A DNA stretch of 64,000 nucleotides from assembly GCA_017591395.1 (NCBI GenBank), contig WEDG01000375.1, positions 239,830 to 303,829 of the forward strand, read 5' to 3'. The translations under genes were made by a program, and so were the position numbers. Below the pieces are notes generated by a model. The model did no database searches and was not told the origin of the DNA. It saw only the letters and a program-made list of their open reading frames with translations. The stretch is from Schistocephalus solidus. Its lineage: Eukaryota > Platyhelminthes > Cestoda > Diphyllobothriidea > Diphyllobothriidae. This document shows positions 46,833 to 58,230 of this stretch, piece after piece (positions within the stretch are counted from its first letter, which is position 1; the number at the start of each line of letters is the position of its first letter).

Positions 46833-48146
46833 ATGATAACGCTCGTTTGGCTATGTTATACAATACATTGTGCAATCTATTGAAGTACTATAGAACGGTA
46901 CTTAAAATTCGTTTGATTTTTCAGTGCTATATGAAATGCCAGAAGCAGATGTGCACAAAAATTCAGTGGATTGCACTTTTCATTTTGTTTATGTAATCTA
47001 TAGGAAGGACATTTGCTTATCGATTGCAGCAGTATATGTCCCTATATGTCGATAAAGTGCGCTAATGTGAAAAAGTTCATAAATATTAAAAATCCAAATA
47101 TGATTTAAGCTTATAACGTTGGCTTAAACTTTTTAAACCGCTTAAGTCATTGTATGACCTCTATTTATCCAACATTACTGCATTTTACACTTCCACAGAG
47201 ACACGAGATCAAATTTCGAACCAAAATGAACAAGCCAACCTTTCTGGATAAAATAGTCCTGCTTCTTTTTCTTAGTAACTTGGGGATAAGAAGATTAAGA
47301 TTACAGGGTTATTGTAGTTCTTTAAACATAAATAGACACGCATGTAAGTTCGTAAAGTACTCCCGATTTTTTTCAATACTTCAGATCATAAAAAAACTTG
47401 AAAAAAACTTAATTGTGAGAGACCGAGAGATATCATAGTATCGCAATTTATTATGTTTTCAGATATAACAAAAAGCCCTAGCACTCACCACTGCATCATT
47501 CTCAGTGACGTTGCTGAATACATAATACGATGGGCAACACATTTTGGCTTTTCTCGAACGCTAGCGAAGGGGATCTGGCGTGTAAATTTCAGTATAATAA
47601 TCAACCCAGCATTGCTCGTTTTTAACCGCACATTTTTAAGGGAAATACAGTACGCAGAATACCTGCAGTACACAAGCATATCTCCAATTTCAAACACCGC
47701 TGTCTATAGCAAAGAAGAGGTAAGGAAATCGCATAAACCTAAACATTAACTTGGTCGAAGCCGTTTATGTATCATGCATCGTGTCCATTTCTGCTTCATA
47801 TTGCATGTCAATTTTCCTTATCAATACAATCTTTTCATCAGAGCGTAACCGATTGGAATCCTTCAGTGACCTACAGAGTGCCTTCCGATCCTATGCATTT
47901 AAATTATCGGATTAAGCATTAAATATTACTATAGATATAACTTTCTAGAGCGAAATTAGAACTCATCCAAATATGATTCGGCTGTTTGCTCTCGCACTGT
48001 GCAATCCATGCACATATGCCTCCATATGCAAAAACGAACCGGTCAACTCGGTTTTATTAGACTTGTTGCGCACGAGTGCCAGCGGGTTCTATTCGTTACT
48101 TTGGAGAGGGTTTTTGAAGGAACACGTCACGGATTGTTATCAATGA
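46833..48146 (+). pseudogene. Gene A, unit 3
   Basis: Exons are 46,833-46,897, 47,463-47,719 (257 nt) and 47,842-48,146 (305 nt). Exon 2 protein is identical to unit 2. The exon 1 TGA and the exon 3 lesions are shared with the other units. Confidence 0.75.
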
Positions 48147-48723
48147 GTTTTAACCCTGAAAAACACTATTGGATATGGGGTGTAGGATTGTTATCAATTA
48201 ACCAAAAAATATCTTGTCATTTAGCTTATCCATGTTTTAATTATCAATCGAGTAATTTTAAAATCACTAAATTGCACATGCAATTAGTGCAGGCAGTACA
48301 TGTTTTTAGAGTTAGGCAAATGTTGGTGACATGGATGTCGAAAATGTTTGTCCTTACTATTTAAATGTGACTTTTAGCGGCATCAGTTGATATGAAGTTC
48401 GGTCAACTATCAGATGTGCAATCGGAAATCAATATTATACTGCAGAGCAGTTTATTTTATTATAACGCTTTTTAATCATGCGCTGATTTTCATTTGAAAT
48501 CAATCACAGTCGATGACCATTTTGTAAATAAGCAGTGGGTTATGTATTCAGTCGAAGCATGACACGTTTAGCGAAGCATTGATGTAGCTTATCGGTATGT
48601 CGTATTTACTGCTCTATAAATGGATTGCCCACAAGCACATCAAAACATCAGTTGCTATGCAACTCCTCAGAAAAGCCCCTAAATTTGAAGCTCAAGTAAT
48701 ATTTCACTACGAACTCTGCCTTT

Positions 48724-49044
48724 GTGCATGCAGAATATGTTACTGCAATAAAGCAGGAGGCGTTTGAACATATATATATATATATAGATCAGCTACTGCT
48801 GAAATACATTTTGGCTAAAGAACATGCAGATAGCAGTAAATATATAAGATGCAGCAATAAAGATGATTTGAAAAATGGACCTAAATATGACACGAAAAGC
48901 TTACACAGAATATTTAAAAAAACTAATCCGAACCTAGTGCACTGTATATTGTTAGTAAATACAAAAGACATTTTGTTCTATCTGGCGCCTATAACTATTA
49001 ATTTGTGTTGTGCTATGCTAAATTCAGAAGCAATATTAAGTTAG
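48724..49044 (+). CDS. Unrecognised 106-codon open frame of unit 3
   Basis: It runs from HAEYVTAIKQEAFEHIY through LLLKYILAKEHADSSKYI to NSEAILS. Units 1 and 2 carry frameshifts in the same stretch (unit 2 stops after 63 codons), so the long frame in unit 3 depends on homopolymer lengths. No family is recognised. Confidence 0.2.
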   Translation: MHAEYVTAIKQEAFEHIYIYIDQLLLKYILAKEHADSSKYIRCSNKDDLKNGPKYDTKSLHRIFKKTNPNLVHCILLVNTKDILFYLAPITINLCCAMLNSEAILS

Positions 49045-49056
49045 ACTAAATAGACT

Positions 49057-49653
49057 ATGGTAAGGTGTCCATTTCATCTTCTCTTAGTCTGTGTCAAACA
49101 CGTTCTTTCAGGTGACACCATGGTTGAACTATTTTCATTATGCTTTGAAACGTACAAACATGAAATGCGGACGTTCCCGTATCGATTAAGTGTGAATTTC
49201 AGTAATTTTAAACAACTGTGCAAAATCAACCACTCATCTCCGCCATATCGTAAATGGTTGTACATTCTGACACTTCTTCTATTGGATGTGTTCACCCAAA
49301 TTCTTTATTTTTCCTATCCTGGGGAAATTAATTACAAAGGTTTGCATATTCCTTTTTTGGCGGGTATACGATTAAGAATTTTTATACTACAACTAAAGGC
49401 GCAGGAGGGCATTAAGGCATTTACTTTCCCCTTTCAGTATATAATTGAACTTTTAATCTTTGATTTCTTAATGCTAAGAACCTATTGCAAAAAGTTTATT
49501 CTTTTTGCAAATCCAATATTTAATCTTACACGGCAAGAACCGAGTACAGATATGCAATGCATGTTTCGCGTTTTAAGCAACTCTTTTCATAGAATTATTG
49601 GAAGTTTTATCGGGAATTTTAACCCACTGTTATTTCCGATTAACATTTGGTGA
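49057..49653 (+). CDS. Open frame D of unit 3 (198 codons)
   Basis: Open and ending PINIW. Compared with unit 2 it has both silent and replacement changes. Same caveats as the other copies. Confidence 0.35.
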   Translation: MVRCPFHLLLVCVKHVLSGDTMVELFSLCFETYKHEMRTFPYRLSVNFSNFKQLCKINHSSPPYRKWLYILTLLLLDVFTQILYFSYPGEINYKGLHIPFLAGIRLRIFILQLKAQEGIKAFTFPFQYIIELLIFDFLMLRTYCKKFILFANPIFNLTRQEPSTDMQCMFRVLSNSFHRIIGSFIGNFNPLLFPINIW

Positions 49654-51341
49654 ACGTAGGTAAAACAAAAACTGCGGTGAATGTTGATTTAGGTTAACAA
49701 ATACAACGTATTTAATTTTTACCTCTTATAAAATCTTCAGCACGTCCCTTTATAGCAGGTATTTTTTTTGAATTTATTTTTCATTCACTCAAAATGTAAA
49801 CTAGAGTGGCCAAAGGCATTTTATTAATTGGGACACAGTAGATTTTTATATCATTAAATGTCAGACTCGCTTCTGAAATGGGTTTTGATTTTAACACACA
49901 CTACTTAAGTAAAATTGTACTATTTATTACCGTGCCGCATATTCCGGCGATTTATTTGTCCCGTAAAGATGATGTCAGTTAACGTAGCTTCTTTCATATG
50001 GTCTGCAAAAATGTATTATGAAAAAAGCTGTTTAACGTGTATTCCTTTTATTATTGAGTTAGGATATCCTCATGATTTCTGATACAGTCTTCTAGAAAAA
50101 AACTCCCAACATATTTTTCATTGTGATGATGTTTTAGAAAATAACGTTTTCCGTAAAGTTTCTCCTTTACATATTTACATCTTTCGATTTAAAAAAGTTT
50201 CAACTTTTGAGGTTTTCTAAAAACGTAGAAGACTCATTTATAACACTTCAATTCACTGAATTTAATTCGTGGAATTTAATTAGCAAAATGTGAATCTTCT
50301 TCAGTGGAGGGAGAAACGTCCGATAGTACGCCTCACGGATCCTACATGTGTTAGAATTTCGATGAAGCAATATACATGAGCCAAAGAGCACGCTTCCTGC
50401 TCACATCTCATGGGCTAAATTCGCGCTGGTTTTGGGCATTTTGGTACGGATTAGGCCTAAATGGAAATGCTTGCTGGTGGTGTTTGGCCAACAGTGGTCC
50501 ATTGCATGTAAGCAAATATGGGCATCCGCACGAGTACGTCTATTCGCTTGAGAGTTTCAGCAGTTCTTAACGGTAACAACATGGGTGGTTCAGGACTTTG
50601 CCTGCTTGTTTAGATGGACAGTCGAAGGTGAACCATGGGCTTAACGTTGCGATGAGCTATGCTGCCGTGAATGCGTTTCTGCCCCAGTAATGCAATGCCG
50701 AGGTTACATTGCAGAAACATTTGAGGTAATTGCGGTGCGTGCATAGTGATGCTACTGGCGACGAATTGCCAGTATCAATCCGATGGATTTTTAAAGGACC
50801 GAACAGTCATTTTCATGATATGAGTTTGTAAAATATATTGTACACAGGTTGTGCTCGATTCCAAATCACTTGTGTAGGGAAATATTAGTATCGTTTGTGG
50901 CTTACTGTGTGGTCTAAAGAGAATTTTAGGTGTCCACCATGCAACGCACGGCTTTTAAAGCAACATGGTATGATTTTCTATATTTATTTTTGTACGCTGA
51001 ATGCTGAGGATCTCATTCTCTCGCCGCTCTCTGTTGCAAAGTCAATTATTTGAGGCAGCACTTCACAAGATATTTTGATCATACGAAGTGGTTAATGGAT
51101 CTAAGAAAGCCACTCAGGTATTGCCACACGTTTAGCAAACGCAACTAGTGCTATCAAAACTTTGCAGGGAAAATAGACAAAAAATACTACATTTTTCAAC
51201 TACAATGTCTAGCCTACCCACCATGCTTTCGGTGCACCCAGGTACGCAAATGTACATGTCAGGTTCTCATCAACCAGTGACCAATACTTATAAGGCCTAT
51301 TTGTTTTACATTTCACTGGTTGCAAAAACTGCATCAGCCTT

Positions 51342-51347
51342 TATAAA
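51342..51347 (+). promoter_or_regulatory. TATA box candidate of gene B
   Basis: TATAAA lies 34 bp upstream of the gene B start codon. The matching place upstream of A reads TTTACAAAC and is followed by the Penelope-derived insertion. Confidence 0.35.
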
Positions 51348-51375
51348 CAAAATTTGCATCCATTTAGAAAAAAAA

Positions 51376-52781
51376 ATGAAAGCAGTCATTTTGCTATGTT
51401 ATATGATCTGTGGTGCAAATTGCTGTTTTCATGCGAAAGGTTAGTTAAATGACAATTAAGTTTACTTATATTGTGGTCCTTTGACACCTATCAGATGCAG
51501 CAGTGCTAAAAATGCCAGTTAATTACAGTTTCGATTTTGTTAAACTAATCATGTTTGCTTCCTTCAAATGACAGACGCAGGAAAAACGTATGCTTATTGA
51601 TACCGTTTGCAGTTATATCGTTCCTTAAATGTCGAAAGTTTAAAGATGGCAGTACATCCAAATATTCATATCCAGATATTATTTAAGTAGGTTTCATTTT
51701 TGTCCGAAAAAAGTTTAAACAGTTCAAGTCGTTGAATGTTCTTTTATTTTCGCAACATTACTGCACTTCGGAACTGTGAATAAACAAAATATTTTCTTTT
51801 TGCATCGAAAGAACTGGCCAGCCTTTCTTACTCAAATATCCTGCTTATTTGGTTAGCAAGTCTTTGATATCATTTTTTAGGGATGCCCTCCTAACATGAT
51901 ATCTCTGAATTATCGTAGTTCTTTAAAAACGAACATGCACGTAAGTTGGCAGTAGGGTACAGACGACGGAGTATTTAGTGCGCCAAGTACTTACAAGTTG
52001 CGAATACATCCCTTCTTTTAAAAAACTCTAAATATTAATAGTAAGAAAAAGAGTGTGGAGATATAATTTTGTAAATTTTCATGCTTTCAGAAAGGCCCAC
52101 TTGCCCACGTACTGACGATGACATCATTCTCAGTAATGTTGCTGACTACTTGGTGCAACAGGCAAATCATTTTGGCTTTTCAAAAACTGTAAAGAGTGAA
52201 AGTTATCGTCTCCACATCAATATGACAATCAATCAAGCATCGTTCGTTTTCAACTGCACATTTCTAACGGACATATCCTTTGCAAAATACCTGCAGTACA
52301 CATGCATATCTCCAATACCAAATGCCACATTATCTATAAGGAAAGAGGTAAGCTCATTGCAAAAACAAATGCCAGCTATGCCAAACCGGTTTAGTAGGCA
52401 AGCATGGTCCTGTAATATCTTCACTTATTCCTTGAATTTCATGCCAATTTTCCTAATGAATACACGCTTTTCCATCACAGAGTGCGCGTTTGGAACCATT
52501 TAGTGATCGCCAGCGGGCCTTGAGATATTATGCATTTCGATTACCGGGCTTAGCACTCAGTGCTACTATCGATATTTCTTACTGGAACGAAGAAAGATTT
52601 CCCAAATATAATTCGGCTGTCATCTCTTGCTCTGTGCAATGTATGCTCCGACACCTCCATATGCGCTGACGAACCAGTCAACTCCGTTGTATTAAACATG
52701 ATACGTATGAGTACCAGGGACTTCCATTTGTTTCTCAGGAGAAGTTTTTTGAATGAACAATCCACTGATTGTTACCAGTGA
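51376..52781 (+). CDS. Gene B: three-exon small secreted-protein gene, last exon probably frameshifted
   Basis: Exon 1 (51,376-51,439) encodes MKAVILLCYMICGANCCFHA, a signal-peptide-like start, and ends in phase 1 at AAAG|GTTAGT. Exon 2 (52,091-52,347, 257 nt) joins in phase and carries DDDIILSNVADYL, HFGFSKT, FVFNCTFLTDISFAKYLQYT and ISPIPNATL, with two N-x-T sites. Exon 3 starts after TCCATCACAG at 52,481. In the spliced frame it reads SARLEPFSDRQRALRYYAF and stops at 52,667. Comparison with gene A indicates a 2-nt loss near 52,610. The other frame continues SSLALCNVCSDTSICADEP to STDCYQ and a stop at 52,779. The ancestral protein was thus about 207 residues, probably secreted and glycosylated, with several cysteines. 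I recognise no family. It is either a pseudogene or a shortened gene of about 168 residues. Confidence 0.6.
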
Positions 52782-53089
52782 CTAAAAAACCATATGGAAA
52801 TTTGTGGGGTGATGGGCGGATGATTTTTATCGATAAAAATGTTTCTCCCGGACATTTATCGTCAAAATACAACATTTTGAAGGCGGGAATTTAAAAATAT
52901 CACCCCATTCTTCATCATATTACTAACATTATAGTCATTTTTTTAAACTAACGGAGAAACGTTGTGTGGTCGCTGTGGAAAATATCTAATGGCAAGCAAC
53001 CAGGCTCTCTATAATTAATATTAATAAGTATCATTGAAATAGGATATCCTCATATTTGCAGATATGGTTTTTTGGAAAAATTTTTAAAT

Positions 53090-54157
53090 ATAAGTATCAG
53101 TATCAGCATTAGTATATTTGACGGAGATATAGGTGAGTTACCTTTGAATTCCCGATTTGTAAATGCGAGTTGTGGTATCAAATAACTAGTATCTCAGGAT
53201 GTTGACGAGGCAAATTTATATAAGCCAACTGGGTGTAACCTAGTTGAAAAAGAGCAGACAGTGAAAAATATCCCAATGATATATAGGAGAAAAAAACTGT
53301 CGCCCTTGGGGAGGGGGGATTCAACGGGGGGCATCGCGGAGGTCACCTGGATCATCATCGAAGTGCGGAATATGCAGCCAGACACGCTCTTGCTGGTTGC
53401 AGAGTCCGCCGATTGATTTCAAGTCAGAAATATCCACCCAGATCATTCTCGGTCCGTTGCGGTTCAAACCAAGGGAGAACGTTCTTAGACCGCATGGACT
53501 ATGGCCGCCAGGTTCGTCAGATGCGAACGCTCACGGTGTTACCAAGGTGCCGATAATTAAGCCGGGAAGACTTCGGGGAACTCGGAATGGGAATTATGGG
53601 ATAGTGCTAGCCCTGGAATAAAAATAATAAACATAAAGAAATGTTACCACACATAGCTAGTAGTATTCTAAATACCTTATTTCTTATTTCGCCATTGGAG
53701 CTTTCAGTTCAAGTTGTAGCTCGCACAATTATATCGATGTAACTTTCACTTAAAACCTCCAGAGATTCCGACATAACAGCATCCAGAGGAAGATTGTTCC
53801 AAGCTTCGACTAATATTTTGGAGAAGAAGTACTTCCGAGTGTCTAGCCTAGCTCAAGTCCCACGTTCTTTGAGAGAATGATCTCTCAAGCTCATTGGTTT
53901 TGCTAACTCGAAGAAATCACCTGGGACAAGACAAACTTCCTGAACGCGTAGGATGCGGAATTTTAATATCAAATCTCCCCGAAGCTGTCTATAGCGCAAG
54001 GGAAAGAGATTGAGATTCAACAGTCGAGTTTTTTAAGGCTATGAGCCATGTCCAAGGACAAGTTTGTTTGCTCGCCTTTGGATAGTTTTGAGGACGTTGA
54101 TGTCCTTCGCCGTCCAGGGTCTCCAAACTTGGATAGCGGACTCCAACTGCGGCCGCA
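53090..54157 (-). mobile_element. CR1-like LINE fragment inserted in the B-side tail
   Basis: The 3' tail (TAAGTATCAGTATCAGC on the plus strand) begins at about 53,090. The 3' untranslated part and the last third of the reverse transcriptase follow leftwards, truncated near 54,157 in the sequence matching QLESAIQ. It is broken by frameshifts and stops. Host sequence on both sides (before 53,090 and from TATTTTAGAAAAT at 54,161) matches contiguous sequence in the 8.5-kb units (about 32,930-33,020), which defines the empty site. Confidence 0.85.
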
Positions 54158-54430
54158 TATTGATATTTTAGAAAATCACGTTTTCCTTAAACGTTCTCCT
54201 TTACAAAATTACATCTTTTGATTTCCAACATTTTCAAATATGAGGTTTTCTAAAACTGACCAAGGTTCATATATAACACTTCGTATTTTAATTTAGTAAA
54301 TTGAACTTGCGGAATTTTTTAAGCGAAATATGTCCTCTTTTAATAAGAGGAAGAAGCGTGTGACGTTCCTCAGACCAAATACATACAATTTATAATTTGG
54401 ATCTTTGAGTGCAAGGTTCATGGCCGTTAA
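54158..54430 (+). other. Right continuation of the B-side tail
   Basis: Diverged homologue of about 33,010-33,230 in unit 1: shared GAGGTTTTCTAAAA, CATATATAACACTTC-like and GAAGAAGCG/GAGAAACG blocks. Homology fades after about 54,430. Confidence 0.6.
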
Positions 54431-56570
54431 GTTCAAATGCATTGAAAATATTTACGCAAACCCACCGGTGATTGGCGGAATGTTAAAACATTTGACTTAA
54501 CATCTAGCGGAAAATTTTAGTTTCCACGTAATACAGGGAACGTTTAACAGTGTATTCATAATCCCCTAATTTACATTCCATGGGCATAAGATAAGATATA
54601 GGATTAAGGAAAATATAATTGCATATTAGACGTCATCGTACAGGCAGGTTTAGAAACAGGTTAAGTAAAACCGTGCGTTCATTAGTTTGAGAAATACATC
54701 CACCAGGGGCTATAGACTCCTGGATTTTCAAAAGTGCTTGCAAGTAGACTACGTGACTATCACTATTGGATCCGGGAATAATATCCTTTCTGCTTTACAG
54801 TCTGCAGAGGAAGTGTGTGGTTTAACAATAATATCATTACAGAAGAATAATAGCAAAATATATAAATATAATTAATTTTTTCTCAACAATTTCCCATAAA
54901 ACCGGTCTAATCCCATTAATTCGTCCATACTCGAATGTCCTTCTTACTAGCATTAATTTTTCTTGAGCAGATACTCAGAAAGAGATTTGTTGATTGGCGT
55001 TCTTTAATATTCCACTTGAATAGCAGGTTTTTTTCTTTTCCTAAGTAAATTATAAAACACGGCTTCTTCTGTGATCACATTCGTCAAAAGTGCCATATCA
55101 CTCCTGTGTATTCTTTTTTTACTCAACATTAATAAATTTTCGACGATATCAAAAGACTATCAGTCTTTTATTTTTAATTTTGCTCTAAACTTCGTTTACT
55201 CTTCGTCTGAATCGACAACCCAATGCTCTTTGAAACAAATCCATGCTGATGTAGGGACTGACCGCTGAGCCGACCCCTGGTCTCTGTGTCATTCAGTGGG
55301 GTAAATACACATTTATCTCGTACCTGTTTTGAGAGAATGTTGCATAATCTAAACCCAATATTCTGCTTTTCTTGCCCAGGCCACCGTTCAGGCGAGAAAA
55401 CAAAAAACCGCTTATTTTTCCTAAAATAAGATGGTAGGCTGAAAATCACTTGAAAGGGATTTTTCGGAAAATCTACAAACCATGTATTTGTCTCGTGTTG
55501 ACAACATTATGCATCTCCTGGCACACACACGTCGCAGTTGCATACGCAATCAACAATTGCGGGGACAGAAATATCCTAGGTACGATTCAAAAACCGTTCA
55601 AATAAAGATGTTTCTTAAATGAGTCATTGCAAAAGACAACTTGCATGTCACATTTGCCAACTTTTCCCTAAAGTCCACCGAGGGAACAGCATGCAAGAAG
55701 GAGGAATCATAATTTTAAATGATTTTTCTTTCCTAGAGAACATAAGTTAGTTTCATCACAGCTATGCTAGATGAGGGCGCTGGTGGTCTACTGGAGGATA
55801 GATTATGTTGCTAAGGCACTGAGTTCGCGATCCATTGATTTACATGGTGTGTTAGAATCAAACCGGCAGTAGCTGATGCATATTTGTCAGAGAGGTCGTA
55901 TGTAAGCGGAATATGGGAAGAAAACTCCAGTATAATTGTACGAAAATCAATCGCACCTTGTTACCCATACGAAAAATGCAAAGATAGTATGAAGCATAAT
56001 GTAGGAGTGGCAATTACAGAAGACGTCAATTTTAGGAAATGCAGTTACTGAATAAGGGCACCCAACGGGCCAATATGACCTTATGAATGCTACTACATTA
56101 ATCGGAAGATTCAGAATAGTGTAATCGATAAACCATTTGTGATCAACGTGACATAATAGACGATATATTTTCCAGCTGCGATTCCAAGCTGCTTATAACG
56201 TAATATTAAACGACATTTTCCAAAAAACGATAGGATGTGCATCCCTGGGTATTCATGTTATACATCTGAACTACGACCTGTGGGATATTCTGCTAAGAAC
56301 ATATAAACTGCAGTTAGCTCTTAGCAAACTACTGGTTTCAGAAAGCCTTCCTTGCCGCTATAAATATGTATAATTCATTGTACTGGGAACCCGATTCTTA
56401 TAACAAAAGAAACGCACGCGTGTTAATAAAGATGAAATAAATATTCTTAATAGTTCACTATTCACCCACATTCTTCAAGCAGTATACATGAAATATCCGT
56501 TCCCAAAGCGCTGAAGCTAACTGATAATTTTATATAAATATATAAGGCCTCCGAATTTCAGATCAGCCTT
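54431..56570. other. AT-rich DNA without recognised genes
   Basis: Nothing recognised. A short open frame at 54,687-54,875 contains LLDFQKCLQVDYVTITIGSG but lacks support. A tRNA-like stretch lies at about 55,796-55,866. Confidence 0.35.
55796..55866 (+). other. tRNA-like sequence, possible SINE fragment
   Basis: GGATAGATTATGTTGCTAAGG, then CACTGAG, parallels GGATAGTTGACCGGTTAAGG at 5,893. GTGTTAGAATCAAACC (55,848-55,863) resembles a decayed B-box. No cloverleaf closes, so it is not a functional tRNA. Confidence 0.2.
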
Positions 56571-58063
56571 CGTATCAGTATATTTGACGGAGATATAGGT
56601 GAGTTAACTTTGAATTCCCGATTTGTAAATGCGAGTTGTGGTATCAAATAAATAGTATCTCGGGATGTTGACGAGGCAAATTTATATGAGCCAACTGGGT
56701 GTAACATAGTTTAAAAAGAGCAGACAGTGAAAAAATACTCCCAGTGATAATTAGGAGAAAAAAACTGTCGCCCTTGGGGAGGGGTGATTAAACGGGGGCA
56801 TCGTGGAGGTCACCTGGATCATCACCGAAGTGCGGAATATGCAGCCAGGCACTCCCATACTGGTTGCAGAGTCCGCCGAGTGATTTTAAAGGCAGAAATA
56901 TCTGCCCAGATCATCCTTGGTCCGTTGCGGTTCAAACCAAGGGAGAACGTTCATAGACCACAGGGAATATGTCCGCCAGGTTTGGCTGATGCAAACAATC
57001 ACGGTGTTACCAAGGTGTGCCGATAGTTAAGCAGGGAAGATCTCGGGGACCTCCACATGGGAATTATGGGATTGCGAGTCCTCGAATGAAATAATAAACA
57101 TAAAGAAATGCTACTCAAATATATCTAATAGGATTATAAATACATTATTATTCTGGCGTCGCACATGCAGCGTTCAGTTCGTGTTGTAGCTCGCACCATT
57201 ATATCGATCTAACTTTTGCTTAAAAGCCTCCAGGGATTCCGACATAACAACATTCATAGGAAGATTATGCCAAGTTTTGGCTACTCTTTTGGAGAAGAAG
57301 TACTTCCGAGTGTCTTGCATAGCTCCAGTCACATGTAATTTGAGAGGATGAATTCTCAAGTTCTTTGTGGTTTCTAACTCGAAGAAATCACCTGCGACAA
57401 GACAACAGTCCTGGACGCGTAGTATGCGGGATGCTTGGATAGCGGACTCCAACTGCAGCTGCACGAAGTTTTCGAAGACTTTGGTGAAGAAGTTGGTATT
57501 GAAGGCTGAAAAAGCTCGTTTGACGAGGTACAGAATCGACATCGCAGACTTTGCTACCTTTGCGCAATGTAGGGGGTTTATGCGAGGGTGTGATCCAGAT
57601 TCCCAGGTCCTTTTTGACATCCACTTATTTCAATGGAATGTCTTTAGTCGGTTAACCGTACGATTTGAAGGATTGCTTTTCCCGACATGTATGATGTTGC
57701 ACATGCACTCATTAAACGGCAAGAGCCAGTCATTTGATCATTTCAGCAGTCGATTTAAGTTTGCCTGCAAGTTCTCCTCGTCAGCCGCAGTTTGAATGAC
57801 ATACCAAAGTTTGAGATCATCGGGAAACATGGCAATATGGCAGTCCAGTTCACTGGCACAATTGTTGATGAAGACAATAAACAAAATAGGGCCGAGAACA
57901 GAGCCTTGGGTAACACAACTCTCAAACTCAACCTTGGTCGACTGTTTGTCACTTATATGGACAGTTTGTGAGCGGTCAATTAGGAAGTTTTCTATCCATG
58001 TCAGAACTCTACCTCTTACTCCTATGCGTTTGAGTTTATAAAAAGGTTGGTGGTGCGGTATGA
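56571..58063 (-). mobile_element. CR1-like LINE, 5'-truncated, with internal deletion
   Basis: Read leftwards. It enters the reverse transcriptase at the PHHQPFYKLKRIG-like block (58,063), passes the ESGVPQGS equivalent (with stops) and reaches an intact 148-codon thumb frame (57,620-57,174) ending RYNGASYNTN. The 3' untranslated part ends in the ATACTG-type tail at 56,571. Compared with the copy at 58.2 kb, about 56 residues are missing between QLESAIQA and RILRVQDCCL (near 57,435), an in-frame internal deletion. Confidence 0.85.
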
Positions 58064-58230
58064 GAGAGCTATAGCGTATACGCTTTATTTTGAAAATAAA
58101 ATTCCAAAACTTTCAGCAAAAAATATCCTCCATTCACCGTAAATAAGGTTTAGAACACAAGCCACACAAACACGGAAGATCACAAACAAATGGCCGCAGA
58201 ATGCACATATTAACCTCATGAAGAATCATT
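58064..58230. other. Spacer between two head-to-head CR1-like copies
   Basis: About 170 bp of AT-rich DNA, with no match to the elements on either side. Confidence 0.4.

Larger units (their letters stand above)
42553..51208 (+). repeat. Tandem unit 3 (about 8,656 bp)
   Basis: Third direct copy, adjoining the diverged B tail. It retains about 150 bp at 46,050-46,200, and about 20 bp near 50,668, that units 1 and 2 lack. The longer segment has a recognisable diverged counterpart on the B side (about 50,760-50,890), so unit 3 keeps the ancestral state. Confidence 0.95.

Noticed and set aside
25579..51208. A CRISPR-like or satellite array.
   Set aside because: Repeat units are about 8.5 kb with gene-like content. 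No short regularly spaced repeats are present.
52091..52347. Resemblance of FAKYLQ in gene B, and of a hydrophobic stretch in frame D, to meckelin (TMEM67).
   Set aside because: Only a six-residue match and general hydrophobicity. The cysteine pattern and exon context do not fit.
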